Of a DNA stretch of 64,000 bases, positions 54,829 through 62,872 are shown one piece after another; the first letter of the stretch is position 1, and every line of letters begins with the position of its first letter. Where the stretch lies: assembly GCF_004784475.1 (NCBI RefSeq), contig NZ_SRRT01000013.1:19891-83890 (forward strand), read 5' to 3'. The position numbers and the translations under genes were made by a program. The notes under the pieces are model-generated. The model saw nothing but the letters and a program-made list of their open reading frames with translations, ran no database searches and was not told the DNA's origin. The stretch is from Streptomyces bauhiniae. Its GTDB lineage: Bacteria > Actinomycetota > Actinomycetes > Streptomycetales > Streptomycetaceae.

Positions 54829-55607
54829 TGGCGGACCGCTACGAGAGCCGGGCCCGCAGGGCCCGGCTGAAGCTGGCGGGCATCGGCGTCGGCGTCGTCG
54901 CGGTCCTGGCCGTCGGCGGCACCCTCGTGGTGACGCTGTGGGGCGACGACGACGGCAGCGGACCCGGCTCGCCGGACGCGAAAGCCTCGCCGAGCGCCTC
55001 GTCGACCGCCTCGCCGGGAGCCTCGGCCATGAAGGAGTTCACCCCGGCCACCGCCCCGCCCATCCCGCTGCTGAAGCCGACGTCGAACGCCGGCGGCAGC
55101 ATCGGGACCGGCTTCGAGCACTCCAACCTCGGCGCGGTCAGCGCGGGCGTCTCCTACTGGGAGGACCTCGACCTCCTGGACGACGTCCTGGCCCGCAAGC
55201 AGTGGAAGGCCATCGCGGCCGCGGACTCCCCCGGGACGGTCGACCAGGGGGTCAGCGAGGTGCGCAAGGTCCGCGAGGGCGTCGGGCTGCCTCCCTCCGG
55301 GGGCACGCCCGACGGCATCACCTTCAGCACCAGCGTGAAGGCGGCGCTCGGCCGCTCCCTGGACAAGACCGGCGACGTCGTCGTGGTGTGGCTGAACTAC
55401 GACCGGTTCGCCACGATCCGCGACAAGGGCGCGGACGACAATCCGCTGCGTGACGAGACCACCAGCCTGGTCCTCAAGTGGGAGAGCGGGGACTGGAAGG
55501 TCACCACCGACCCTCAGTGGACCGCCAAGGTGAAGGGCCCGCACGCCTACGACCCGGACAGCAAGTACGCCTGGCTGGACGGCTGGAGGCAGGTGTCCGA
55601 TGACTAG
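54828..55607 (+). CDS. VirB8-like membrane-anchored protein
   Basis: 259 residues, ATG overlapping the previous stop (TAATG). One N-terminal TM (LKLAGIGVGVVAVLAVGGTL), a Ser/Ala-rich linker (SPSASSTASPGASA), then an extracytoplasmic domain (about 80-259) with alternating strands and helices (VSYWEDLDLLDDVLARKQWK, GDVVVVWLNYDRFATIRDKG, GDWKVTTDPQWTAKVKGPHA). This is the architecture of VirB8/TcpC-type NTF2-like T4SS components. The last few residues overlap the next gene by eight bases. Confidence 0.7.
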   Translation: MADRYESRARRARLKLAGIGVGVVAVLAVGGTLVVTLWGDDDGSGPGSPDAKASPSASSTASPGASAMKEFTPATAPPIPLLKPTSNAGGSIGTGFEHSNLGAVSAGVSYWEDLDLLDDVLARKQWKAIAAADSPGTVDQGVSEVRKVREGVGLPPSGGTPDGITFSTSVKAALGRSLDKTGDVVVVWLNYDRFATIRDKGADDNPLRDETTSLVLKWESGDWKVTTDPQWTAKVKGPHAYDPDSKYAWLDGWRQVSDD

Positions 55608-57444
55608 GACCCTCGCGCGGGTCGGCGCCCTCGTGGCCGCCCTGCTGATCATGCTCACGTCCGGCACGTCGATAGCGTTCGCCGGCGCCAAGCCGCCGGA
55701 CCCCTATCCGGAGTCACTGAGCCACGGCGAGCGGGTCGGCATCAATAAGCAGACGGGCGAATACTGCGACCTGGACGACGCCGACCAGAAGAAGCGCCTG
55801 AACTGCCGGGCGCCGGAGGACTGCCAGGACTTCCCCGCCGGACAGACGGTCTGCATCGGCGAGGGCTCCAGCGACCCGGAGGACGCCCGGACCTTCGAGC
55901 TCAACGAGCTGAAGCGCTGGGAGAAGAAGGCCGACAAGAACGCGCCGAATTACGAGAAGTATCACAGCTATCTCGTCAAATGCGTGAAGACCGATAAAAA
56001 GTCGTTCCAGCAGTGCAACGCCGAGGCCGCAGGGAAGTATCCGCCGCCCGCGAAGACGCCGCTGGACTGGGTCGCGGGCAAGATCAGCGACATGGCCGCC
56101 AACGCCCTGGAGGAAGCGGCCTCCATGCTGGGCCACTCCGTGGTCTGGCTGCTGAAGCAGTTCGCCGACGCCTTCAACTCGATCAGCACCATCGACCTGT
56201 CCAAAACCGGAATCGGGCCGGTCCTGGGAATTACAACGGGATTGTCCGTCATCATCGCGGCATTCCTGATGCTGGTGCAGTTCTCAAAAGTCGCTGTTTC
56301 CCAGCAGGGCGGTCCGGCCGCCACCGCGATCGTCGGCCTGGCCAAATGGGGCGTCATCCTCGGGGTCTATCTCTTCGGCACCCAGGTGGCGCTCAACTGG
56401 TCCGACACCCTCAGCACCGCACTGATCAACTACACCTTCGACTCCGGCGGAAGCACCAACGGAGACGCGGCCGACGCCATGGAGAAGCAGCTCGGAATGC
56501 TGTTCAGCGGACTCGTCGGCGGCGGAGGCGCCACCGCGGCGGGCTCGGCCCTGATCACCGGCAGCGGCATCGCGCCGACCGCGGTCGGCTTCGTGATCGT
56601 GATCTCGATCCTCTGCATCCTGGCGATCGGCGCCCTGTGGGTGGAGATGCTGGTCCGTCAGGCCGGGATCATGATTCTCGTGACGATGATCCCCGTCGCG
56701 CTGGCGGGCTCGATGTCCGACGCCACCAAGGACTGGTGGCCCAAGACGCGGAACGCGCTCATCGCCTTGATCCTCATGAAGCCGACCATCGTGATCATCT
56801 TCTCCATCGGGTTCTCCGCGATGTCGGGCGCCGAGGGCGTGCGCAACGTGATCGTCGGCCTGATCATCTTCGTGGTGGCCGCGACCAGCTGGCCCGTCCT
56901 GGCCAAGTTCATCGTCCTGACCAGCAACGGCGAGGGGAACTCCGCCGCCTCCGGGATGATCAGCAGCGTCGGCAGCAGCGTCTCGTCCATGTTCGGCGGG
57001 AACCAGGCCGCGCCCAGCGGCGCGGGAACCGTCGGCGGCGGCGGGGGCTACACCAAAGCCCTGGAGGGCGAGAACTCCTCCGCGGCCTCCGAGTCGAACG
57101 GCGGAGGAGGAGGCGGAGGCGGCGGCTTCTGGTCCAAGGCGATGCTCGGCAGCAAGGGCGGCAGCTTCATGGGCAAGGCCGGCGGCGTCGTCGGCGTCGG
57201 CCTCCAGGTGGCCGCGGTGGGCAAGGACATGGCCGAGAGCAGTCTCCAGAACGCCGCGGCCCACGCGGGCCTCGGTCACGGCGCCCAGGGCGGCCGTCAC
57301 GTCGTGGTCCCGCCCCGCAGCGGCGGGCAGGACCAGCCGGCCGCCGTCCCGGCGCAACCGGCGACGCAGGAGTCCGAACCGCCGACGCCCACCCCTTCAC
57401 CGGCGCCCCCGCCCCCCAACCCCACCCAGTCGGACGGGAGCTGA
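55600..57444 (+). CDS. VirB6/TrbL-like polytopic membrane protein
   Basis: 614 residues. A signal peptide (ALVAALLIMLTSGTSIAFAG) and a soluble domain with several cysteines (CDLDD, NCRAPEDC, QTVC, VKC, QQC) precede the membrane region. About 205-450 hold at least six TMs (ITTGLSVIIAAFLMLVQFSK, VGLAKWGVILGVYLFGTQVA, FVIVISILCILAIGALWVEM, AGIMILVTMIPVALAGSM, VIVGLIIFVVAATSWPVLAK). A Gly/Pro-rich tail ends it. The order matches VirB6/TrbL channel proteins of type IV systems. It is coupled to both neighbours, with an eight-base overlap upstream. Confidence 0.75.
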   Translation: MTRTLARVGALVAALLIMLTSGTSIAFAGAKPPDPYPESLSHGERVGINKQTGEYCDLDDADQKKRLNCRAPEDCQDFPAGQTVCIGEGSSDPEDARTFELNELKRWEKKADKNAPNYEKYHSYLVKCVKTDKKSFQQCNAEAAGKYPPPAKTPLDWVAGKISDMAANALEEAASMLGHSVVWLLKQFADAFNSISTIDLSKTGIGPVLGITTGLSVIIAAFLMLVQFSKVAVSQQGGPAATAIVGLAKWGVILGVYLFGTQVALNWSDTLSTALINYTFDSGGSTNGDAADAMEKQLGMLFSGLVGGGGATAAGSALITGSGIAPTAVGFVIVISILCILAIGALWVEMLVRQAGIMILVTMIPVALAGSMSDATKDWWPKTRNALIALILMKPTIVIIFSIGFSAMSGAEGVRNVIVGLIIFVVAATSWPVLAKFIVLTSNGEGNSAASGMISSVGSSVSSMFGGNQAAPSGAGTVGGGGGYTKALEGENSSAASESNGGGGGGGGGFWSKAMLGSKGGSFMGKAGGVVGVGLQVAAVGKDMAESSLQNAAAHAGLGHGAQGGRHVVVPPRSGGQDQPAAVPAQPATQESEPPTPTPSPAPPPPNPTQSDGS

Positions 57445-57447
57445 CCC

Positions 57448-58974
57448 ATGTCCCAGACCGAACCCGCCGTGTACGGCGGCTGGCAGGCGGAGCGAAGCGG
57501 CTTCATCGGGAACCTGAGCGGCTTCGGGTTCATCCTGGTCGCGGGCGCCGCCGTCAGCGCCATGATCCCCATCTACTCCCGCTCCTGGGGCGTGGCCGTC
57601 ATCGCCCTGCCCCTGTCCGCCGTCATGCTCGTGCTCGCCTACGGGCGAGTCCTCGGGCTGTCGGCGGACGAGTGGATCGTCCTCGCAGTAAGGCACCAGA
57701 TCGCCGTGGCAACCTCGCGCAACGTCTTCTTCAGCGGAATCTTCGCCCCGCGTACCAAGGACGGCACCCAGCCGATGGACCTGCCGGGGCGGCTCGCCCG
57801 GCTCCACCTGCTGGAGGCGCCGGACGGTCTCGGCGGCCAGATCGGCGTCATGCACAACTCGACCGAAGGCACGTACACGGCGATCTGCCGGGTCACCTTC
57901 CCCGGCCTGGCCTTGATCGACACCGAGAAGCAGAACGCCCGGGTCCGCGGCTGGGCCGCCTTCCTGCGCAGTCACTGCAAGGAGGACTCGGCGATCACCC
58001 GGATCTCCGTGCACCAGCGCAGCCTGCCCGACGACGGCGCGGCCCTGCGTTCCTGGACCGAGCGGCACATCGCCCCCGAAGCTCCCCAGGCCGCTGTTCA
58101 GGCCCTGGGCGAGCTGATGGAGAGCGCGGGCCCGGTGGCGACCAGCCGGGAGACCTACCTGTCCATCACGCTGTCCGCCGCGCGGGCCCGGCTCGCCGTG
58201 AAGGGCGCCGGCGGCGGGCAGGTCGGTGCGGCCGCCGTCCTGGTGCGCGAGATCAACGCCATGGCCGGTGCCCTGTCGTCGGCCGGCCTCCAGGTCGCCG
58301 AGTGGCTCTCCCCCCGCGGAGTCGGCCAGGTGATCCGGACCGCGTTCGATCCCGAGGCCCAGCTCGCCCTCTCGGCGCGCAACACCGCGGCCGATGACGC
58401 CAAGTGGGAAGGGGCCCCCAAGGGGCTCGCCCCCGAGGTGTCCGGGCCTGCGGCGACCGAGACCGGCTGGGGCCTGTATCGGCATGACGGTGCCTGGACC
58501 GTCAGCTACCAGGTAAGGGGCTTCCCGCAGTCGGAGGTGTACGCGACGTTCCTCCAGCCGCTGCTGCGGCCGCGGGCGAACGCCAGGCGTGCGCTGTCCC
58601 TGCTGTACGAGCCGATCGGACCGGCCAAGGCCCGCCAGGAGCTCGCCCGCGAGAAGACCAAGCGGGACGCGGTGCGCAAGGTGCGGGCGAAGACGGGCCG
58701 GGCGGAGAGCGAGGACGAGCGCCGCGAGTCGATGACCGCGCGGGCCCAGGACGTCGCGCGGGCCAGCGGTCACGGCGTCGTCCGCCTGACGGCCCTGATC
58801 GCGGTCACCGTGACGGACCTGGAGCAGCTGGAGACGGCGTGCGCCGAGCTCCAGGCGGACGCCTCCTCGGCGGGGCTGGAGATCCGACGGGTCTGGGGCG
58901 CCCAGGACGACGCGTTTTCCATCGCAGCCCTGCCGCTCGGCCAGGGGCTGCCCGACCGGAGGGTGGGCCTCTGA
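57448..58974 (+). CDS. SCO6880-family T4SS protein
   Basis: 508 residues beginning MSQTEPAVYGGWQAERSG. Two hydrophobic segments near the N-terminus (about 24-66: FGFILVAGAAVSAMIPIYSR, SWGVAVIALPLSAVMLVLAY) precede a soluble domain with alpha/beta segments. This is the SCO6880 family seen before VirB4 genes in actinobacterial conjugation clusters and combines VirB3-like anchoring and a VirB4-N-like region. The stop overlaps the start of VirB4 (TGATG). Function: assembly or scaffold of the transfer channel, inferred. Confidence 0.85.
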   Translation: MSQTEPAVYGGWQAERSGFIGNLSGFGFILVAGAAVSAMIPIYSRSWGVAVIALPLSAVMLVLAYGRVLGLSADEWIVLAVRHQIAVATSRNVFFSGIFAPRTKDGTQPMDLPGRLARLHLLEAPDGLGGQIGVMHNSTEGTYTAICRVTFPGLALIDTEKQNARVRGWAAFLRSHCKEDSAITRISVHQRSLPDDGAALRSWTERHIAPEAPQAAVQALGELMESAGPVATSRETYLSITLSAARARLAVKGAGGGQVGAAAVLVREINAMAGALSSAGLQVAEWLSPRGVGQVIRTAFDPEAQLALSARNTAADDAKWEGAPKGLAPEVSGPAATETGWGLYRHDGAWTVSYQVRGFPQSEVYATFLQPLLRPRANARRALSLLYEPIGPAKARQELAREKTKRDAVRKVRAKTGRAESEDERRESMTARAQDVARASGHGVVRLTALIAVTVTDLEQLETACAELQADASSAGLEIRRVWGAQDDAFSIAALPLGQGLPDRRVGL

Positions 58975-60527
58975 TGGCGCTCCCCTTCCGCCGCGGCAGC
59001 GGCGGCGGCGACACGAAGCTGAAGGCCGCGCCGCTCGGGGACTTCCTCGACGAGATGTCCGCCGGCCCGATCCCCCGTCAGCTCTCCGCGCGGGAGCTGC
59101 GGCGCGCGCGTCTGCTGGAGAGTCCCGAAGACGCCATGCGGATCGCCCCGCGCAAGGGCTGGAGCCAGCCCTTCGCGGGGCGGGTCGCCTCGCTGGCGAA
59201 GGCCGAGGTCTTCCGGGCCGACACACAGCGCGCCTCCGGGATCTACCCCTTCCTTCACGCCGCGTCCCTCCCGCCGATCGGCGTCTACATCGGCTGGAAC
59301 ACCCTGACGATGCAGGCGTTCTCCGCCCACCCGGCCGCCTGGGTCCGCGAGGGCCTGTGCACCAACCCGAACGTGATGGTGACCGGCATCCCGGGCTCGG
59401 GTAAGTCGGCGCACATCAAGGCCCTGTGCTTCCGGCTGATGGCGCTCGGCCACCGCACGCTGATCGCCGGCGACGTCAAGGGCGAGTACGCCGCCCTGTG
59501 CGAGCACCTCGGAGTCGAGCCGGTACGGCTCGGCCCCGGCCTGCCGGGCCGCCTCAATCCCCTGGACGCCGGCCCGCTCGGCTACGACCTGGAGAACATC
59601 ACCGACCGCGCCGTCCTCCTGGGCCGCCTCAAGGAGATCCACCGCCGACGGCTGACCCTCCTGAAGGCGCTGCTCGAACTCCAGCTGCGGCGGAACCTGC
59701 GGCCGCAGGAGGAGGAGTGCCTGGACGTCGCGGTGCGCGAGGTCACCGGCGAGCTGCACGGCCAGACCCACCTGGAGACCCCCACCCTGCCCCGGGTCTA
59801 CGACAAGCTCCGCGACCCCAGCGAGGCCATGGCCCGCGAACTGCGGGTGCGGGACAACGACATCCAGCTCGCCCGCGAACAGATGGCGTCCCTGCGTTCC
59901 GCGCTCGGCGGCATGATCACCGGGCACCTGGGCGGCCTCTTCGACGAGCAGACCTCCATCGGCCTCGACTGGGACGCGCCGATCCAGAGCGTCGACATCA
60001 GCGCGCTGGAGCAGTACGGCGACGAGACCGTGGCGATGGTGCTGACCTGCGTGTCCTCCTGGGCTCAGTCGGCCATCGACCGGCCCGGCGAGCGCCCGTG
60101 GATCGTCGTCCGCGACGAGCTGTGGCGGCAGATGCGCTCCGGCGGCGCCGCGATGGTCCGCAAGATCGACGCGGACCTCCGGCTCTCCCGGGCGACCGGC
60201 ACGATCCAGCTGCTGGCCACCCACCGCTTGAGCGACTTCGAGTCCGTCGGCGCGGCGGGCTCCGAGGCCACGGCCATCGCCAAGGACCTCATCGCCAGCT
60301 GCGAAACCCGCATCCAGCTCGCGCAGGACACCAAGCCGCTGGCGATGACGCGCGAGGCGATCGGCCTGACCGACGCCGAGTGCGACCTCATCGGCGGCTG
60401 GGGCGCCGGCCAGCGCGGGCGCGCCTTGTGGAAGGTCGGCCGCGGCGGGGGCAGCCACGCCGTCCAGCTGCTGCTCAGCCAGACCGAGAAGGCCCTGTTC
60501 GAGACGGACGAGCGGATGGTGGTGTGA
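58974..60527 (+). CDS. VirB4-like conjugation ATPase
   Basis: 517 residues. N-terminal domain (1-125) followed by the ATPase: Walker A GIPGSGKSA (138-146), LIAGDVKGEYAAL, QSVDISALEQYGDE, and Walker B WIVVRDELWR with QLLATHRLSDFE further on. Shorter than the proteobacterial VirB4 (about 800 aa) because the extended N-domain is partly replaced by the upstream SCO6880-like protein. It should power assembly and substrate transfer at the cytoplasmic membrane. Confidence 0.9.
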   Translation: MALPFRRGSGGGDTKLKAAPLGDFLDEMSAGPIPRQLSARELRRARLLESPEDAMRIAPRKGWSQPFAGRVASLAKAEVFRADTQRASGIYPFLHAASLPPIGVYIGWNTLTMQAFSAHPAAWVREGLCTNPNVMVTGIPGSGKSAHIKALCFRLMALGHRTLIAGDVKGEYAALCEHLGVEPVRLGPGLPGRLNPLDAGPLGYDLENITDRAVLLGRLKEIHRRRLTLLKALLELQLRRNLRPQEEECLDVAVREVTGELHGQTHLETPTLPRVYDKLRDPSEAMARELRVRDNDIQLAREQMASLRSALGGMITGHLGGLFDEQTSIGLDWDAPIQSVDISALEQYGDETVAMVLTCVSSWAQSAIDRPGERPWIVVRDELWRQMRSGGAAMVRKIDADLRLSRATGTIQLLATHRLSDFESVGAAGSEATAIAKDLIASCETRIQLAQDTKPLAMTREAIGLTDAECDLIGGWGAGQRGRALWKVGRGGGSHAVQLLLSQTEKALFETDERMVV

Positions 60528-60528
60528 G

Positions 60529-62250
60529 GTGGCCGGCGACAAGAGCATGGACGACGGCACCCTGCTGGCCGCGATCGGCTTCGGGTTCGCCCTCGGCGCC
60601 AGCGGCATCGTCCTGAGCGCCGCGCCGCTGGCCGGGCTGGTCAGCGGGCGCGGCTGGTCCAGCTCGACCAGGAGCCTGCCCGAGACGGTCTTGATGACCG
60701 TCACGCACGGCCCGGGGTCCGTCTACGAACCGGCCCCGCCCACCTGGGCGTTCCTCCTCATGATCGGAGTGCTCCTCGTCCTCCTGATCGTCCTGCTGGC
60801 CCTGCTGCTGAAGTCCTTCGGCCGCAGGAAGCCCCGCCTGGACGGCGCCCGGTGGGGCGGCAGGAAGACCGAGCTGGAGATGGCCGCCCCGGAAGACCCC
60901 GAGCTGCGACCGGCGCGCATCACCGCCGGGCGCGGCCAGCAGACCAAGAAGATCGTCGCGGTCATCGAGCGGGCCGGCTCCGCCATCGCCTTCGGCCCGC
61001 CCGGCAGCGCGAAGACCACCGGCCTGCTCATGGGCAACGCCGCCGAGTGGCAGGGCCCGTGCGTGGTGACCACCACGAAGTCCGCCGACCTGGAGGCGAT
61101 CTACAACAGCCGCCGGGAGATCGGCCCGGTGTGGATCATCGCGCCCGCCGGACTGCCGAACGACCGGGAGACGGCCCACTGGTCGCCGGTCGACTATGCC
61201 AAGGACGACGAATCCGCCGAGCGGATGGCGGAGTGGATGGCCGACGCGGCCCAGAAGCACTACGACCCGCGGTCAGAACCCTGGATCGCGCAGGCCCGCG
61301 CCATCCTGGCCGGGCTGCTCCTCGCGGCGAACATCAGCGGCGGCGGTCTGCGGGCCTTCAGGGAGTGGCTCGCCCTCGGCAAGGACGCCGTCGACCACGT
61401 CCGCTCGATCCTCGAACCCGAGCATCCCGAGGTCGCCATGGACTACGCCCAGCCCTGGCTGAAGCTCCACGAGGACGGCGCCGGGTCGGTCCAGTTCACC
61501 TTGAACGTGGTCGCCTCCGTCTACCGCAACCGGGACGTCCGGGTGGTCGCCGAGCGCACCGACTTCAGCGCCGAGCAGCTGCTGGAGAAGAAGGGCACCG
61601 TCTGTCTCGTCGCCTCGCCCTCGAACGCCGAGCGGTACGGGCCCCTGTTCACCTCGATCATCGCCTCGATCATCCACGCGGCCGAGGCCAAGTTCGAGAA
61701 GACCGGGGAGCCCCTGGACCCGGCTCTGGGGTGCTTCGTCGACGAGGCCGGCAACGTCCTGCGGTACCCGAAACTGCCGACGACCCTCACCACCGGCCGC
61801 GGGATCGGCATCGCCATGCTGACGATCTGGCACGACCTGGCCCAGCTCGCCGCCCGCGTGGGGCAGGACGGGGCCCGCACTGTGATCTCCGCGTCCACCC
61901 TGCGGATGCTGCTGCCGGGCCTGGCCGACGACAACACCCTGCGGTACTTCAACTACATCTTCGCCAAGGAGCAGGTCGAGCGCTCGACCCGCTCCTCCGG
62001 CCGGTCGGGCAGCTCGACGTCCACCAGCGTGGTGGAGACCGACCTGCTGCCGGTGGACAAACTCCGTGAGATCCCCACGTTCACCGCGATCGTCCAATAC
62101 TTCAACCTCCCGCCCATCCGGGCGAACATGAGGCTCACCTGGCGGGACGAGGACTTGCGGAAGTGGCTGACCCGCCCGCCCTCCCCGACGTCCCCGGTCT
62201 CCCTGGATAAGGACCCGACCGCCCCAGCCCTGGAGACGCACCGTGGCTGA
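60529..62250 (+). CDS. VirD4/TraG-like coupling protein
   Basis: 573 residues from a GTG at 60529 (ATG at 60547 possible). Two N-terminal TMs (LLAAIGFGFALGASGIVLSA and WAFLLMIGVLLVLLIVLLAL) and a soluble ATPase: Walker A GPPGSAKTT (156-164), VTTTKSADLEAIYNSRREIG, FTLNVVASVYRNRDVRVVAE, Walker B GCFVDEAGN and TIWHDLAQLAARVGQDGART. VirD4/TraG family members receive relaxase-bound single-stranded DNA and feed it to the channel. This marks the operon as a single-strand (T4SS-type) conjugation system rather than the TraB double-strand type. Confidence 0.9.
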   Translation: MAGDKSMDDGTLLAAIGFGFALGASGIVLSAAPLAGLVSGRGWSSSTRSLPETVLMTVTHGPGSVYEPAPPTWAFLLMIGVLLVLLIVLLALLLKSFGRRKPRLDGARWGGRKTELEMAAPEDPELRPARITAGRGQQTKKIVAVIERAGSAIAFGPPGSAKTTGLLMGNAAEWQGPCVVTTTKSADLEAIYNSRREIGPVWIIAPAGLPNDRETAHWSPVDYAKDDESAERMAEWMADAAQKHYDPRSEPWIAQARAILAGLLLAANISGGGLRAFREWLALGKDAVDHVRSILEPEHPEVAMDYAQPWLKLHEDGAGSVQFTLNVVASVYRNRDVRVVAERTDFSAEQLLEKKGTVCLVASPSNAERYGPLFTSIIASIIHAAEAKFEKTGEPLDPALGCFVDEAGNVLRYPKLPTTLTTGRGIGIAMLTIWHDLAQLAARVGQDGARTVISASTLRMLLPGLADDNTLRYFNYIFAKEQVERSTRSSGRSGSSTSTSVVETDLLPVDKLREIPTFTAIVQYFNLPPIRANMRLTWRDEDLRKWLTRPPSPTSPVSLDKDPTAPALETHRG

Positions 62251-62803
62251 CACCGAAGCGACCGAGCCGGCCAGCACCCCGGCGGCCCCCGCGGGCGAGA
62301 AGAAGCCGCCGCCGCCCCAGCGGTGGGTGTGGTCCGACATGGACCTCGACGAACGCGAAGCGCGGCTGGGCGAGATGACCCTCTGGGTGGACTGGCTGAT
62401 CAAGACGTACGACATCCGCAACCAGGTCGCCCGCTGCTGGTACCGCCATCCCAGGATCGTCGAGCACCTGACCGCTCTCTACACCGGCTGGTTCCGCACG
62501 TACGCGGGCGATCCCACGAAGCTCGGGCTGCGGTCGGAAGCCGAGTGGATCAAGGACCTGTACGCGTTCCTGCCGCGGCTGAACAGCGCCAGCTGCCAGA
62601 CCTCCCACACCGAGACCCCCGCCCCGACGCTCACGGCTGACGACAGGGCGTTCTCCGAGTGGCTCGATGAACCGCCGACGTTCCTCACCGCCGAGCGCTT
62701 CCACCCGGCGAAGGCCCAGAAGCTGCGGCTGGCCGAGGAGGCCAAGGCCGCCGCTCAGGCACGGGCCGCCCGCAAGGAGAGCGGGGAGAAGAAGGAGAGC
62801 TGA
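62243..62803 (+). CDS. DUF4913 protein
   Basis: 186 residues from a GTG at 62243, overlapping the previous gene by eight bases. The DUF4913 core is RWVWSDMDLDEREARLGEMT, VDWLIKTYDIRNQVARCWYR and HPRIVEHLTALYTGWFRTYA. The rest is polar and helical, ending KKES. DUF4913 genes are regular members of Streptomyces conjugation clusters, but the role is not established. Last gene of the coupled operon. Confidence 0.85.
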   Translation: MADTEATEPASTPAAPAGEKKPPPPQRWVWSDMDLDEREARLGEMTLWVDWLIKTYDIRNQVARCWYRHPRIVEHLTALYTGWFRTYAGDPTKLGLRSEAEWIKDLYAFLPRLNSASCQTSHTETPAPTLTADDRAFSEWLDEPPTFLTAERFHPAKAQKLRLAEEAKAAAQARAARKESGEKKES

Positions 62804-62820
62804 CGGCTGTGCCGCTACGG

Positions 62821-62857
62821 CGGAGGGCCCGGGAAGCGACGCTTCCCGGGCCCTCCG
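62821..62857. terminator. Bidirectional terminator, 17-bp stem
   Basis: Arms CGGAGGGCCCGGGAAGC (62821-62837) and GCTTCCCGGGCCCTCCG (62841-62857) with a three-base loop lie between converging genes ending at 62803 and 62873. Confidence 0.9.
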
Positions 62858-62872
62858 CCGTCGTACAGGCGG

